This document shows positions 55,001 to 64,000 of a stretch of DNA of 64,000 nt, in pieces. The stretch comes from Fodinibius salicampi (lineage in GTDB: Bacteria; Bacteroidota; Rhodothermia; Balneolales; Balneolaceae). Each line of letters begins with the position of its first letter. The stretch's first letter is position 1. Under the pieces are notes generated by a model. That model worked only from the letters and a program-made list of their open reading frames with translations, was not told the origin of the DNA and searched no databases. The stretch lies in contig NZ_BAABRS010000002.1 of the NCBI RefSeq assembly GCF_039545095.1, positions 186,001-250,000 of the forward strand, in the 5' to 3' direction. Position numbers and translations under genes: made by a program.

Positions 55001-56521
55001 ATGATTGACAATACATCTGCTAAATTATCGCGGCTCGGCAGAGCAATTGCTTTGATGATGGTTGTATTTATGGTTCTTATTTCATTACCGGCATGGGGGC
55101 AAATATCAGATTCAGTGGCTGTCTCTGATGTTGTTGGAGACCAAAAAGTATTAACACTGACAGAAGCCCTTGATGTAGCCCTTGCAAATAATTCCGAGAT
55201 CAAACGATCACTACTCAGCCTCAAAAATGCCGACGAACAGGTCCGGATTGCTTGGAGCGATGTGCTCCCGGATGTTTCCGCTTCGGCAACTTACACCCGA
55301 AATTTAGAGATACCAGTAAATTTTGTGCCCGCACAGTTTTTTGATCCTGATGCCCCGGCTGGCGAATTGGTTCCATTACAGTTTGGGACTGATAACAACT
55401 GGCAGGGAGGCCTTTCCGTAAATCAAACTCTTTTTAGGGGTGAGGCTTTTGTTGGTATTGGTAGTTCAAAAGTATTTAAGGCTGTACAGGCCGAAAATCT
55501 ACGAGCGACTGCGCAGCAAGTAGTGACTCAAACCCGTGTTGCCTACTATAATGTATTAGTAGCTAAGGAACAGCTTCGCCTTCAAAAAGCAGCGATTGAA
55601 CGGCTGGAAAAAAACTTGAAGGAAAATAAAGCTCGCCAAAAGGCGGGACTGGTTGACGAATATAACGTTTTGCAGGTACAGGTACAGCTTAGTAATCAGC
55701 GTCCACAACTAACGCAGGCTAAGTATGCCGTTGATGAAGCTTATCGCGAGTTGGCAGTGGTTTTAGGCATTCCTTTGGGACTTGAATTCATGGTTAAGGG
55801 AGACCTTAATAATTTTGATATAACAGCACAGGAGGCGACCGACAAGGTCAATGAAAATATTAAAAAGGTGGATAAGATGACGCCCTATCAATACAGCAAG
55901 CAACCTCCGATAGAAGATAGGGTCTCAGATATGCGAGGCGATATTCGGATATTGGAAAAACGAAATGAATTGAAAATTCAGGAAATGAAAGCTATTAAGA
56001 GTCGCTTTCTGCCAACACTCTCAGCTAATTATAATTTAAATTGGACGGCGTCACAGGCAGGAAATCCCGTATTTTTTGGGACTGAAGATAGCCGAGCCCG
56101 ATCACAAACTGTAGGCCTTACGCTCAGCTTGCCCATTTTCCAGGGATTTGAACGCTCGGCCAACCTGAGTATTGCACAGATTGAAAAGAAAGACCTCGAG
56201 GAACAAAAACGTTCCGCTCTACGATCAGCTGAGAATGAAATTCAATCAGCCAGGGAAGATCTGGACCAAGCAATAGAAACGGCTCCGGCCCGTGAAAAGG
56301 CGTTGCAGTTAGCACAGGAAGGATATGACCGGGCTCGGGCACGACTGGAAAATGGGCTTGGTTCACAACTGGATGTTGCCAACGCTGAATTACAGCTTCG
56401 TGAGGCTGAAGCTAATTATGCGCAGATGGTATTTAACTATCTGTCAGCCAAGGCGCAGTACGATCAGGCAGTTGGTATGGTCCCTTTTGTTGACGAAGAA
56501 CTTCCTAAGCTCAATGATTAA
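55001..56521 (+). CDS. TolC-family outer-membrane efflux protein
   Basis: It forms the outer-membrane channel of a tripartite pump. It has 506 aa with a signal sequence (hydrophobic about 15-31, ending AWGQ) and two OEP repeats: the first opens at LTLTEALDVALANNSEIKRS and the second around DIRILEKRNELKIQEMKA, with SLPIFQGFERSANLSIAQIE. Long coiled-coil helices and the closing segment FNYLSAKAQYDQAVG are typical. It is the first structural gene of the pump operon; the adaptor starts 25 bp later. Confidence 0.93.
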   Translation: MIDNTSAKLSRLGRAIALMMVVFMVLISLPAWGQISDSVAVSDVVGDQKVLTLTEALDVALANNSEIKRSLLSLKNADEQVRIAWSDVLPDVSASATYTRNLEIPVNFVPAQFFDPDAPAGELVPLQFGTDNNWQGGLSVNQTLFRGEAFVGIGSSKVFKAVQAENLRATAQQVVTQTRVAYYNVLVAKEQLRLQKAAIERLEKNLKENKARQKAGLVDEYNVLQVQVQLSNQRPQLTQAKYAVDEAYRELAVVLGIPLGLEFMVKGDLNNFDITAQEATDKVNENIKKVDKMTPYQYSKQPPIEDRVSDMRGDIRILEKRNELKIQEMKAIKSRFLPTLSANYNLNWTASQAGNPVFFGTEDSRARSQTVGLTLSLPIFQGFERSANLSIAQIEKKDLEEQKRSALRSAENEIQSAREDLDQAIETAPAREKALQLAQEGYDRARARLENGLGSQLDVANAELQLREAEANYAQMVFNYLSAKAQYDQAVGMVPFVDEELPKLND

Positions 56522-56546
56522 AATTAATCATCATAAATTTAGTAAA

Positions 56547-57626
56547 ATGAATAAGCAATTAGTTTTAGCAGGAATAGTACTTTTTTTACTGATAAACGGA
56601 TGTGCCGAAGAGCAACAGGAGCCTAAAGAAGAGGTCGTGAAAAGTGTTACCGTAGAGACCAAGGTCATGAAGGCTCAATTATTTGAACGTTATTTGGAAT
56701 TGGTGGGATCCGTAGAGGCTCAAAATGATGTTCGTATTTCTGCCGAAGTAACAGGAAGGGTCCAAGAGTATTATGTGGATCAGGGAGACCAGGTTAATAA
56801 AGGAACACCGATCCTCAAGATTGATGACAGTAGGCTGCAGCGCGAACATGCTCGGTTGACGGCTCAGGTCCAGCAGACACGGGAGCAATATGAACGCTTA
56901 AAGAAGGTGTTTGAACAAGATAGTGTAGGTTCGGAAATGGATCTCATCAATGCTAAAACTGCTTATGAGCAGAGTCAGTCAGCACTTGAGGCTATTGAAG
57001 TAGATCTGCAGAATACAACGGTGAATGCGCCTTTTGATGCCACTTTAGAAGAAATTGTTATGGAAGAGGGGGAGATGGCTAGTCCCGGCACAGTATTGCT
57101 TCGTCTAATCGGTCATAACAGACTCAACGTGTCGGCCGGAGTACCATCTATCTATTCTGATGCCGTTTCTAAGGGAGACACCGCCCAGGTTTGGTTTGAT
57201 TTTCAGCAAAGCGATACACTAAGGCTGCCAATAAATTTTGTGGGGCAGTCTATCGATCCACAAGCCCGAACATTTGAGATAGAGATTAAACTACCTCCCC
57301 AAGGCGAAGAATATAAAGTAGATATGATCAGTAACATAAAGATCCCGACGTTTAGAAAAGACAGTGCTTTCGTAATTGGTGAGGAGTATGTGTATAAAGA
57401 GGGAAATGAAAACGTGGTGTATGTAGTGGCTGAAGATGATGAGGGAAATAAAATTGCCCGGATGAACCAAGTGAAACTCGGTCCCTCATACAAGAATAAC
57501 GTGGTAGTTTCCGAAGGGCTCAGCAAAGATGAACGGCTTATTACGGTGGGCTCCTCATTTTTGCAGGATGCGATGCGTATAAAGATCGTTGAAGAGAAAG
57601 ATAGAAATATTGTTCAGGAAAATTAG
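56547..57626 (+). CDS. RND efflux periplasmic adaptor (membrane fusion lipoprotein)
   Basis: It links the RND pump to the TolC channel. With start ATG 56547 the protein has 359 aa and begins MNKQLVLAGIVLFLLINGC, a lipoprotein signal with C19. The lipoyl/barrel-sandwich halves are AEVTGRVQEYYVDQGDQVNK and TVNAPFDATLEEIVMEEGEM, separated by a coiled-coil hairpin. An upstream extension in the same frame (from 56325) overlaps the TolC gene, lacks a signal and is rejected. A beta-barrel and membrane-proximal domain follow. Confidence 0.93.
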   Translation: MNKQLVLAGIVLFLLINGCAEEQQEPKEEVVKSVTVETKVMKAQLFERYLELVGSVEAQNDVRISAEVTGRVQEYYVDQGDQVNKGTPILKIDDSRLQREHARLTAQVQQTREQYERLKKVFEQDSVGSEMDLINAKTAYEQSQSALEAIEVDLQNTTVNAPFDATLEEIVMEEGEMASPGTVLLRLIGHNRLNVSAGVPSIYSDAVSKGDTAQVWFDFQQSDTLRLPINFVGQSIDPQARTFEIEIKLPPQGEEYKVDMISNIKIPTFRKDSAFVIGEEYVYKEGNENVVYVVAEDDEGNKIARMNQVKLGPSYKNNVVVSEGLSKDERLITVGSSFLQDAMRIKIVEEKDRNIVQEN

Positions 57627-57641
57627 TAAAGCATTATTACC

Positions 57642-60600
57642 ATGAGTGGTTCAATGATAGATGATAAGAATATAACCGGTAACGGTGTGGGAAATGTAGA
57701 CGACCAAAAAGAATTTGGCTTGTCTTCTTTCTCTATTGATAACCGGATTAGTGTATTGGTATTAGTACTATTAGTGGCTATCATGGGAGTAAATTCCTAT
57801 CTGACTATTCCTAAAGAAGCTTCACCTGATATTACTGTTCCAAATGTGATGGTTATTACAACTTATCCAGGTGTCTCGCCTGAAGATATGGAAGGCTTGG
57901 TTACCCGTAAGCTTGAAGACGAGTTGAGTGGTATTTCAGATATCAAGCAGATGGGATCCAGTTCCGCAGAGGGCTATTCAAATATTAACATGGAGTTCAA
58001 CGCGGATGTGGATATTAACGAGGCCCTGCAAAAGGTGCGCGAGAAAGTGGATTTGGCTAAGCCGGAACTGCCTTCCGAAGCAGAGGATCCGATAATTCAA
58101 GAGATTAATTTTTCGGAATTCCCCATTATGCAGGTGAATCTTTCGGGCCAATATGGACTGGTTCAGCTTAAGGAGATTGCTGAAGATTTGCAGGATCAGA
58201 TTGAAACAATTCCATCGGTACTTGAGGTTAACCTGGCTGGTGGATTGGAGCGTGAAGTTAAAGTGGATGTCAATTTACCGAAACTTAAATATTATGGGTT
58301 GACATTTACTGATCTTGTTACAGCTATACAGGAAGAAAATGTAACCGTTCCCGGTGGAAACATCGATGTTGGTATCAAGAAGTTCCTGTTGCGTGTGCCT
58401 GGGGAATTCAAGTCCGTAGAGCCAATTGAAGATATAGTGATTGATGCCCCGGATGATCATCCCATCTATCTACGAGACGTAGCAGAGGTTAACTTTGGAT
58501 TTAAAGAGCGCGAGACCTACGCCGAGCTGAATAGCAATCCGGTGATTTCACTTTCTGTGGTAAAACGGAGTGGGGAAAACATTTTGGAAACCTCCTCTGC
58601 CGTTAAAAGTCTTTTGGAAGAGGAGCTTCCAACGTTGCCTCCTACCACTCATTATGAGATTACTTCTGACCAAAGTGACAATATTAATGCGATGGTAAGC
58701 AGTCTCGAAAATAATATTATCTCTGGACTGCTTTTGGTAGTGGGTATTTTGCTGTTCTTTTTGGGTGTTCGCAACGCTTCTTTTGTAGGAATAGCTATCC
58801 CGATGTCGATGTTCCTTTCCTTTATTGTTATAAGCGCCGTAGGAATGACGATGAATATGATTGTACTTTTTTCATTGATACTGGCACTGGGTATGCTGGT
58901 GGATAATGCCATTGTGGTTGTGGAAAATATTTACCGCTACCTGGAAGAGGGATACGATAATTTTACGGCCGCCAAAAAAGGGACGGGAGAAGTAGCCATC
59001 CCGATTATATCGGGAACGCTGACAACCCTGGCTGCTTTTTTCCCATTGCTGTTCTGGCCGGGAATTACCGGTGAGTTTATGAGCTTCCTGCCACAGACTC
59101 TAATCATTACCTTAAGCAGTTCATTGTTTGTTGCGCTCATTATTAATCCGGTGCTGTGTGCACTGTTTATGAACCTGGATCAAGAGGATAAATCCGACAG
59201 GCCTAAAATGACATCCAAGGGTAAACGGTTTATGGCCGGAGCCGCAGCACTGCTGCTGCTTGTTGGCTTGTTGAGCAATTTTTTAACCTGGACGATGCTT
59301 TTTATAGGAGCAACGTTGCTTTACCTGTTGAATCGTTTTGTTTTGAGTCCGGTAGGCGACTGGTGGCAGCGAGAGGGGCTCGATAAAGTCCTTGATAAAT
59401 ATGAGAAGACGTTGCGCTGGTCGCTTCATCACGGTAAAACGGTACTGGGGATCTCGGTGCTGGTACTTATTTCGAGCTTTGTAGTCTTTGGTCTCTTTAA
59501 TTCAGGTATTGAGTTTTTCCCGGAAAGTATCCCCCCGGCCCAAGCTTATGTACAAGTAGAGGCCCCCGTTGGAACCAATGTTGACTTTACAAAATCTGTT
59601 ATTGATGAGTTAACGCAGAAGGTACCGAATATCCCGAATAGCGAAGATGTTGAATCGGTACTGAGTACGTCCGGTTCGGCTATTACGGCAAACCCGATGG
59701 CAAGTCAGGGTAATTCTACACATTTGGGAACCATTGTACTGAATTTTGTGGATTACCAACAGCGAACGGGAACGACCTTCAATGCGATTGAATATGCTCG
59801 CAGTAACTTTTCGGAGGGCATCGCAGGTGCTGAAGTGACGGTCGAGAAACCACAAAACGGCCCTCCTACGGGAAAACCTATCAATCTGGAGATTTCCGGT
59901 AAGGAGATGCCAGAGCTGGAAAGAATATCTGAAGAGGTTATGAATAGGCTCGAAAACGACCCGGTTTACGGCAAGTTGGATGGGCTGGAACGGGATCTTT
60001 CGGAAGCACGACCGGAGATACAGATCAATGTAAACCGGGAAAAGGCCGCCATGTTCGGGTTATCGACCCAGCAGATCGGAAACACAATACGCCAGGCTGT
60101 TAACGGTGTTGAAGCCTCACAGTATCGAGACGGCAAGGAGGAGTATGAAGTGACGGTGCGTTTGGATGAGCAGTTCCGCGACAATTTAAGTGTTCTGGAT
60201 GACCTCACCATTGTAGAGGAAGGACGTCAGATTCCGCTCTCCAGTGTAGCTTCATGGGAAATAGGAGAAGGATTCGGCAGTATTACCCATATAGAGCAGG
60301 AGCGGGTGATCACAGTGATGGCCGATGTAAGGTCCAATTATAATGCGAATGCTGTACTACAGGAAGTCCAGACCACACTGGATGACTATCTCAGTAATGA
60401 GCTGCCGGCCGGTTACAACGCCAACTGGACGGGACAACAAGAGGATCAGCAGGAGGCCATTGACTTTTTATCCATGGCCTTTTTGATAGCACTGTTTCTG
60501 ATTGCTTTCATCCTTATATCTCAGTTTAATTCGGTAAGCAAGCCCTTTATTGTTATGACTTCTGTGATTATGTCCACTGCCGGCGTATTTTATGGGCTGG

Positions 60601-61154
60601 TCATCTTCCAGATGCCATTCGTGATTATTATGACGGGTATTGGAATTATTTCCCTGGCGGGCGTTGTAGTTAACAATGCCATTGTTATGATCGATTACAT
60701 CGACATCCTGAGAAGGCGAGACAAGATGCCACTGTTTGAGGCCCTAGTCCGGGGAGGTAAAGTACGTTTTCGCCCTGTTATCTTAACAGCACTGACCACC
60801 ACTCTGGGATTGGTCCCGCTGGCTATCGGTTTTAACCTTGATTTTATAGTCTTGACGAACAGTCCGGTTGAGTTTTTTACTAATCTGGGTGAGTATTTGT
60901 ACTGGGGTGGAGAACAGGCAGCGTGGTGGGCTCCAATGGCTATTGCTGTCATCAATGGACTTATTTTCGCGACCTTCCTGACCTTAATACTCGTTCCGGT
61001 ACTCTACTATTTGTTTGAAAAAGGACGGCGCAGTGTAAATCTGTTTTTCTTCGATGATAAAGATCCGGGCATCATTTCAGCTTCAGAAGGTAAAGGGATG
61101 ACTGCTGAGGTTCAGGATTATCATACAACAAAAGGACCAACTTCTCCTTCTTAG
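57642..61154 (+). CDS. RND-family efflux pump permease (AcrB/HAE1-like)
   Basis: A proton-driven inner-membrane exporter of 1170 aa. Features are TM1 near residue 30-50, the porter-domain start IPKEASPDITVPNVMV, and the TM4 proton-relay motif ALGMLVDNAIVVVENI with the conserved Asp. A second set of helices ends with ITGIGIISLAGVVVNNAIVMI. It is longer than E. coli AcrB because of an extra membrane-like insert around residues 525-570 and another near 1070-1100. Substrates cannot be predicted. It is the last gene of the operon. Confidence 0.95.
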   Translation: MSGSMIDDKNITGNGVGNVDDQKEFGLSSFSIDNRISVLVLVLLVAIMGVNSYLTIPKEASPDITVPNVMVITTYPGVSPEDMEGLVTRKLEDELSGISDIKQMGSSSAEGYSNINMEFNADVDINEALQKVREKVDLAKPELPSEAEDPIIQEINFSEFPIMQVNLSGQYGLVQLKEIAEDLQDQIETIPSVLEVNLAGGLEREVKVDVNLPKLKYYGLTFTDLVTAIQEENVTVPGGNIDVGIKKFLLRVPGEFKSVEPIEDIVIDAPDDHPIYLRDVAEVNFGFKERETYAELNSNPVISLSVVKRSGENILETSSAVKSLLEEELPTLPPTTHYEITSDQSDNINAMVSSLENNIISGLLLVVGILLFFLGVRNASFVGIAIPMSMFLSFIVISAVGMTMNMIVLFSLILALGMLVDNAIVVVENIYRYLEEGYDNFTAAKKGTGEVAIPIISGTLTTLAAFFPLLFWPGITGEFMSFLPQTLIITLSSSLFVALIINPVLCALFMNLDQEDKSDRPKMTSKGKRFMAGAAALLLLVGLLSNFLTWTMLFIGATLLYLLNRFVLSPVGDWWQREGLDKVLDKYEKTLRWSLHHGKTVLGISVLVLISSFVVFGLFNSGIEFFPESIPPAQAYVQVEAPVGTNVDFTKSVIDELTQKVPNIPNSEDVESVLSTSGSAITANPMASQGNSTHLGTIVLNFVDYQQRTGTTFNAIEYARSNFSEGIAGAEVTVEKPQNGPPTGKPINLEISGKEMPELERISEEVMNRLENDPVYGKLDGLERDLSEARPEIQINVNREKAAMFGLSTQQIGNTIRQAVNGVEASQYRDGKEEYEVTVRLDEQFRDNLSVLDDLTIVEEGRQIPLSSVASWEIGEGFGSITHIEQERVITVMADVRSNYNANAVLQEVQTTLDDYLSNELPAGYNANWTGQQEDQQEAIDFLSMAFLIALFLIAFILISQFNSVSKPFIVMTSVIMSTAGVFYGLVIFQMPFVIIMTGIGIISLAGVVVNNAIVMIDYIDILRRRDKMPLFEALVRGGKVRFRPVILTALTTTLGLVPLAIGFNLDFIVLTNSPVEFFTNLGEYLYWGGEQAAWWAPMAIAVINGLIFATFLTLILVPVLYYLFEKGRRSVNLFFFDDKDPGIISASEGKGMTAEVQDYHTTKGPTSPS

Positions 61155-61177
61155 GATAGCGAATAGAATAAGTTGTG

Positions 61178-61216
61178 AAGCAGGAGTCTGAATATTCAGA
61201 CTCCTGCTTTTTTATT
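61178..61216 (+). terminator. Rho-independent terminator of the efflux operon
   Basis: A perfect 16-bp inverted repeat, AAGCAGGAGTCTGAAT and its complement, followed by a T-rich tract. It lies 24 bp after the pump stop. Confidence 0.93.
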
Positions 61217-61332
61217 TTTTTTAGTCTAAAAATTTTATCGGAGAGAAATTTTGGTTAAGGATGACCAAACGATGAAAAAATAGTATCTTGGCATTCGAAT
61301 CTAACCGAAACTAATTAGGAATCGAAGTAGCT

Positions 61333-61740
61333 GTGATTCAACGTATCCAAACATTATTTTTATTTTTCGCCTTTCTTCTTAACGGGAGCGTCTTTTTTAA
61401 TGCACTGTATCGGCAGGCAATGAATGATCCCAGCCAGTGGATTGGCCTTACTTTTGCCATTGTGTTGACCGCTGCGGCACTCATGCCGCTGGTTTGTATC
61501 TTACTTTATAAAAGTCGATCGAATCAGCTGCAATGGGTCAAAATAACGCTTTTAATACAGGTTATTATGGTTGGTTTAGGAAGTGGAATCTTATTTACGC
61601 TGGGTGGATTTGGGACCTTTCTCTGGGACGAAACCATAGGGTTGATATTGCTTGTAGCCGCTTTTAGCGCAGAGCTATATGCACGGAAGAAAATCCGGGA
61701 TGATATTGAGTTGGTAAAATCGATGGATCGTATCCGTTAA
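61333..61740 (+). CDS. DUF4293 family membrane protein
   Basis: This 135-aa protein has four membrane helices and the family start MIQRIQTLFLFFAFLLNG and end ELYARKKIRDDIELVKSMDR. DUF4293 is found mainly in Bacteroidota and relatives and has no known function. The start is GTG at 61333, which agrees with the conserved IQRIQTL start. It precedes the EamA transporter by 21 bp. Confidence 0.85.
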   Translation: MIQRIQTLFLFFAFLLNGSVFFNALYRQAMNDPSQWIGLTFAIVLTAAALMPLVCILLYKSRSNQLQWVKITLLIQVIMVGLGSGILFTLGGFGTFLWDETIGLILLVAAFSAELYARKKIRDDIELVKSMDRIR

Positions 61741-61761
61741 CCGAGGACATGGGCCATATTT

Positions 61762-62661
61762 ATGTTTACCTACTCTCCAAAGGTAAAAGTTGCGGTTGCT
61801 CTGTTCGTGGGCTTAATTGCCTTTGGGTTCGCTCCTATTTTAGTGCGTCTTGCACCTGATACCTCACCTTTGGTATTGGTGGTATACCGCACCGTTTTTG
61901 CCGCCCTTATGCTGTTTCCTTTTTGGTGGTGGACTCGCAGCAATGAGAAGCGAGTAGGGAAGGGAAGAGAACGCTTGTGGATTGCTCTGTCCGGGGCTTG
62001 CCTTGGTCTTCATTTTACCTTCTGGATTTCTTCTCTCTATTACACCTCAGTAGCCTCGGCTTCCGTATTGGTTGCTATACATCCTATTATCATGATTTTG
62101 GTAGAACGCCTGTGGTTTAAGCGTACATTTGCTAAAACTACTTGGGTTGGAGTTATTCTGGCTTTTGGAGGGGCCGTATTACTGGGTATCAGCGACAGTC
62201 AGGCAGAGCAAGCTTTTGCTAACCCTTTGTTAGGAAACGCTATGGCAGTAACGGCAGCCATTATTTTTGTAGTATATCTTCTTATTGGCCAGAAGATTCG
62301 TCAAAAGCGAGAGTGGATTGATTATGTGTTTCCGGTTTATTTCTATGCCGCTGTTGCCTGTGTTATTATTGCCCTAAGCATGGGTAAGAACCTTATGGAT
62401 ATTTCTACTATTGGGATTTGGGTGGGTGCAGGACTGGCTTTTGGTCCCCAGATATTGGGACATGGAGCTATGAATCTGGCCGTTAAATCTATTTCTCCGA
62501 CCCTCTTATCCACTCTTATCCTGGTTGAACCGCTGCTCGCTTCTGTATTGGCCTTTTTCCTGTTTGCCGAGCTGCCGCCACTTTTATCGATTCTAGCAAT
62601 GATTATTACCCTGATGGGAGTTGCTTTTACCTGGAGGCGCAGGGCTCATTCACCTGATTAA
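61762..62661 (+). CDS. EamA/DMT-family transporter
   Basis: This 299-aa drug/metabolite transporter has ten membrane helices in two EamA halves: the first around FAPILVRLAPDTSPLVLVVYR and SLYYTSVASASVLVAIHPI, the second around GHGAMNLAVKSISPTLLSTL and LVEPLLASVLAFFLFAELPP. Substrate unknown. It is probably co-transcribed with the DUF4293 gene. Confidence 0.9.
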   Translation: MFTYSPKVKVAVALFVGLIAFGFAPILVRLAPDTSPLVLVVYRTVFAALMLFPFWWWTRSNEKRVGKGRERLWIALSGACLGLHFTFWISSLYYTSVASASVLVAIHPIIMILVERLWFKRTFAKTTWVGVILAFGGAVLLGISDSQAEQAFANPLLGNAMAVTAAIIFVVYLLIGQKIRQKREWIDYVFPVYFYAAVACVIIALSMGKNLMDISTIGIWVGAGLAFGPQILGHGAMNLAVKSISPTLLSTLILVEPLLASVLAFFLFAELPPLLSILAMIITLMGVAFTWRRRAHSPD

Positions 62662-62758
62662 TTTCTTGATTTGGGAGGTGATCTCACATGATCATGGTAT
62701 TTTTAATACACTCTGATTGTACTATCATCAGCATTAAATTTTAAATCTACTGTTGGTA

Positions 62759-64000
62759 ATGAATCGGTATTTACGGCCTTTTTTTCTTTGCTTTTCTGTC
62801 TTCTTATTGGCTTCGCAAGGGCTGTCTGCCCAAACGTTGACCGTTGTCAACGAAACTACACTTAAGAGTATTCCTAACGTATATATCTATAATGAAGGTC
62901 GTAATAAAGTTGCGTCCACGGATTTAGATGGGAAGGCTGATCTGACAAAGTTTGCAGAAGGGGATACCCTGCATTTTCAGCATCCATCCTACCAGGGATT
63001 ACAATTATTATTTAAGGAAGTTGAAGAGCGCAATTTCCGAATTGCCCTCACAGAGCGGCCGGTTATTATGGATGAGATTTTTGTATCGGCTAATAAGCGT
63101 GAGCAAAAAATCACGGATATTCCACAGAAAGTAACGCGTATTTCCGAGGATCAGGTGATATTCCATAATCCACAGACATCAGCTGATCTGCTGCAAAGTT
63201 CAGGAAAAGTATTTGTCCAGAAAAGCCAGATGGGCGGAGGAAGTCCGATGTTGCGAGGCTTTGCAGCAAACTCGGTATTGCTTTCGGTCGACGGTGTCCG
63301 TATGAATAATGCCATATTCCGAAGCGGGAATTTACAGAATGTCATTTCAGTTGATCCTAACGCGGTCGAAGGAACAGAAGTACTTTTCGGTCCGGGTTCA
63401 ATAATCTATGGCAGTGACGCACTCGGAGGAGTTATGAACTTCCAAACCAAAAATCCGGAGCTCTCTTATTCCGCAGCGGAAAAGCTGTTTGAGTTGAACA
63501 GCATGGGACGATATAGTACGGCTAACAATGAACGGACTTTTCATGCGGATGCTGCAGTTGGTTTTGAAAAGTGGGGGCTATTGAGCAGTGTTACCTACAG
63601 TTACTTTGGTGATTTGAGGTCGGGAGGAAATTTTTATGAAGACTATCCGGAATTCGGAAAACGCCGGGAATATATCGTTCGCAGAAATGGAAAGGATATG
63701 ATCGTCCCAAATGATGATGTTAGGATACAGCGATTTTCCGGCTATGAGCAATTGAATCTGATGCAAAAGGTACGCTATAATCCATCGGGGCGATGGCATT
63801 TGAATTATGGATTCCATTTTGCTACTACCGGTAATATTCCGCGTTACGACCGACTGATTCAGCGTGAGAATGGAGATAGCGGAGACCTCGTAAATGCAGA
63901 GTGGTATTACGGTCCACAGATATGGATGATGAATACCTTGAATATAGATTATACGGGACAGACAAAATGGTATGATAAAGTAAGTGCGGTGTTTTCACGT
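62759..64000 (+). CDS. TonB-dependent outer-membrane receptor, heme/siderophore type (3' truncated by window end)
   Basis: The frame runs open from ATG 62759 to the window edge (414 codons). It encodes a signal peptide ending LSAQ and a short N-terminal domain (TLTVVNETTLKSIPNVYIYN). A TonB box-like MDEIFVSANKR comes next, then the plug domain: GGGSPMLRGFAANSVLLSVD, GVRMNNAIFRSGNLQNVIS and FGPGSIIYGSDALGGVMNF. The NAIFRSGNLQNV segment resembles heme/hemoglobin receptors. The barrel begins after about residue 240 and continues beyond the window. The ligand is inference. Confidence 0.88.
   Translation, partial: MNRYLRPFFLCFSVFLLASQGLSAQTLTVVNETTLKSIPNVYIYNEGRNKVASTDLDGKADLTKFAEGDTLHFQHPSYQGLQLLFKEVEERNFRIALTERPVIMDEIFVSANKREQKITDIPQKVTRISEDQVIFHNPQTSADLLQSSGKVFVQKSQMGGGSPMLRGFAANSVLLSVDGVRMNNAIFRSGNLQNVISVDPNAVEGTEVLFGPGSIIYGSDALGGVMNFQTKNPELSYSAAEKLFELNSMGRYSTANNERTFHADAAVGFEKWGLLSSVTYSYFGDLRSGGNFYEDYPEFGKRREYIVRRNGKDMIVPNDDVRIQRFSGYEQLNLMQKVRYNPSGRWHLNYGFHFATTGNIPRYDRLIQRENGDSGDLVNAEWYYGPQIWMMNTLNIDYTGQTKWYDKVSAVFSR

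Noticed and set aside
56325-56546. N-terminal extension of the RND adaptor
   Set aside because: It overlaps the TolC-like coding sequence in another frame; the ATG at 56547 gives a perfect lipoprotein signal.

Overview
The window looks like a chromosomal stretch of a Balneolota/Bacteroidota-type bacterium, most likely Balneolaceae (inference). The grounds are a SusC/SusD pair, Bacteroidota-style lipoprotein signals, a DUF4293 protein, a BY-kinase exopolysaccharide locus, frequent TTG starts, AT-rich intergenic DNA and long gene-free stretches filled with repeated palindromic modules. No phage, plasmid, insertion sequence or CRISPR array is visible.

Layout. 1-4020: the end of a histidine kinase, a nucleotide-sugar dehydrogenase, a CHRD protein and an aldo/keto reductase. 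4281-27555: a large exopolysaccharide locus, all on the + strand. It holds a Wzz/BY-kinase, an SLBB protein, a Wzx flippase, two sulfotransferases, a Wzy/ligase-type membrane protein, two GT4 glycosyltransferases, three paralogous secreted proteins, a PglC-like initiating transferase, an ATP-grasp enzyme, a HAD phosphatase, a FemAB/GNAT-like transferase, a DegT aminotransferase and a membrane-bound 4,6-dehydratase. Together these suggest a sulfated polymer started from a bacillosamine-type amino sugar. The three paralogs at 12262-17551 keep landmarks of GH56 hyaluronidases by eye and show graded loss of the catalytic DxE pair. They are the most unusual coding feature here.

27641-31405: DNA polymerase X, then a 2-kb gene-free stretch with shared intergenic repeats and an array of about 23-bp near-palindromic units. 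31418-36333: SusC/SusD nutrient uptake pair and terminator. 36900-43004: pyrR-pyrB, CYTH protein, PlsC acyltransferase, NhaC-type antiporter, SemiSWEET and MscL. 43134-45385: FtsH and tRNA-Lys(TTT). 45620-48853: HIT protein, AroQ, a second flippase and a NYN/cold-shock-like fusion. 49150-53738: malate dehydrogenase, a second sugar transferase and a multi-sensor HisKA_2-type kinase with a degenerate ATP site. 54229-61154: TetR - TolC - adaptor - RND pump operon with a candidate operator. 61333-64000: DUF4293 protein, EamA transporter and the start of a TonB-dependent (heme-type) receptor cut by the window end.

All family assignments are from reading the translated sequence; no database search was run.
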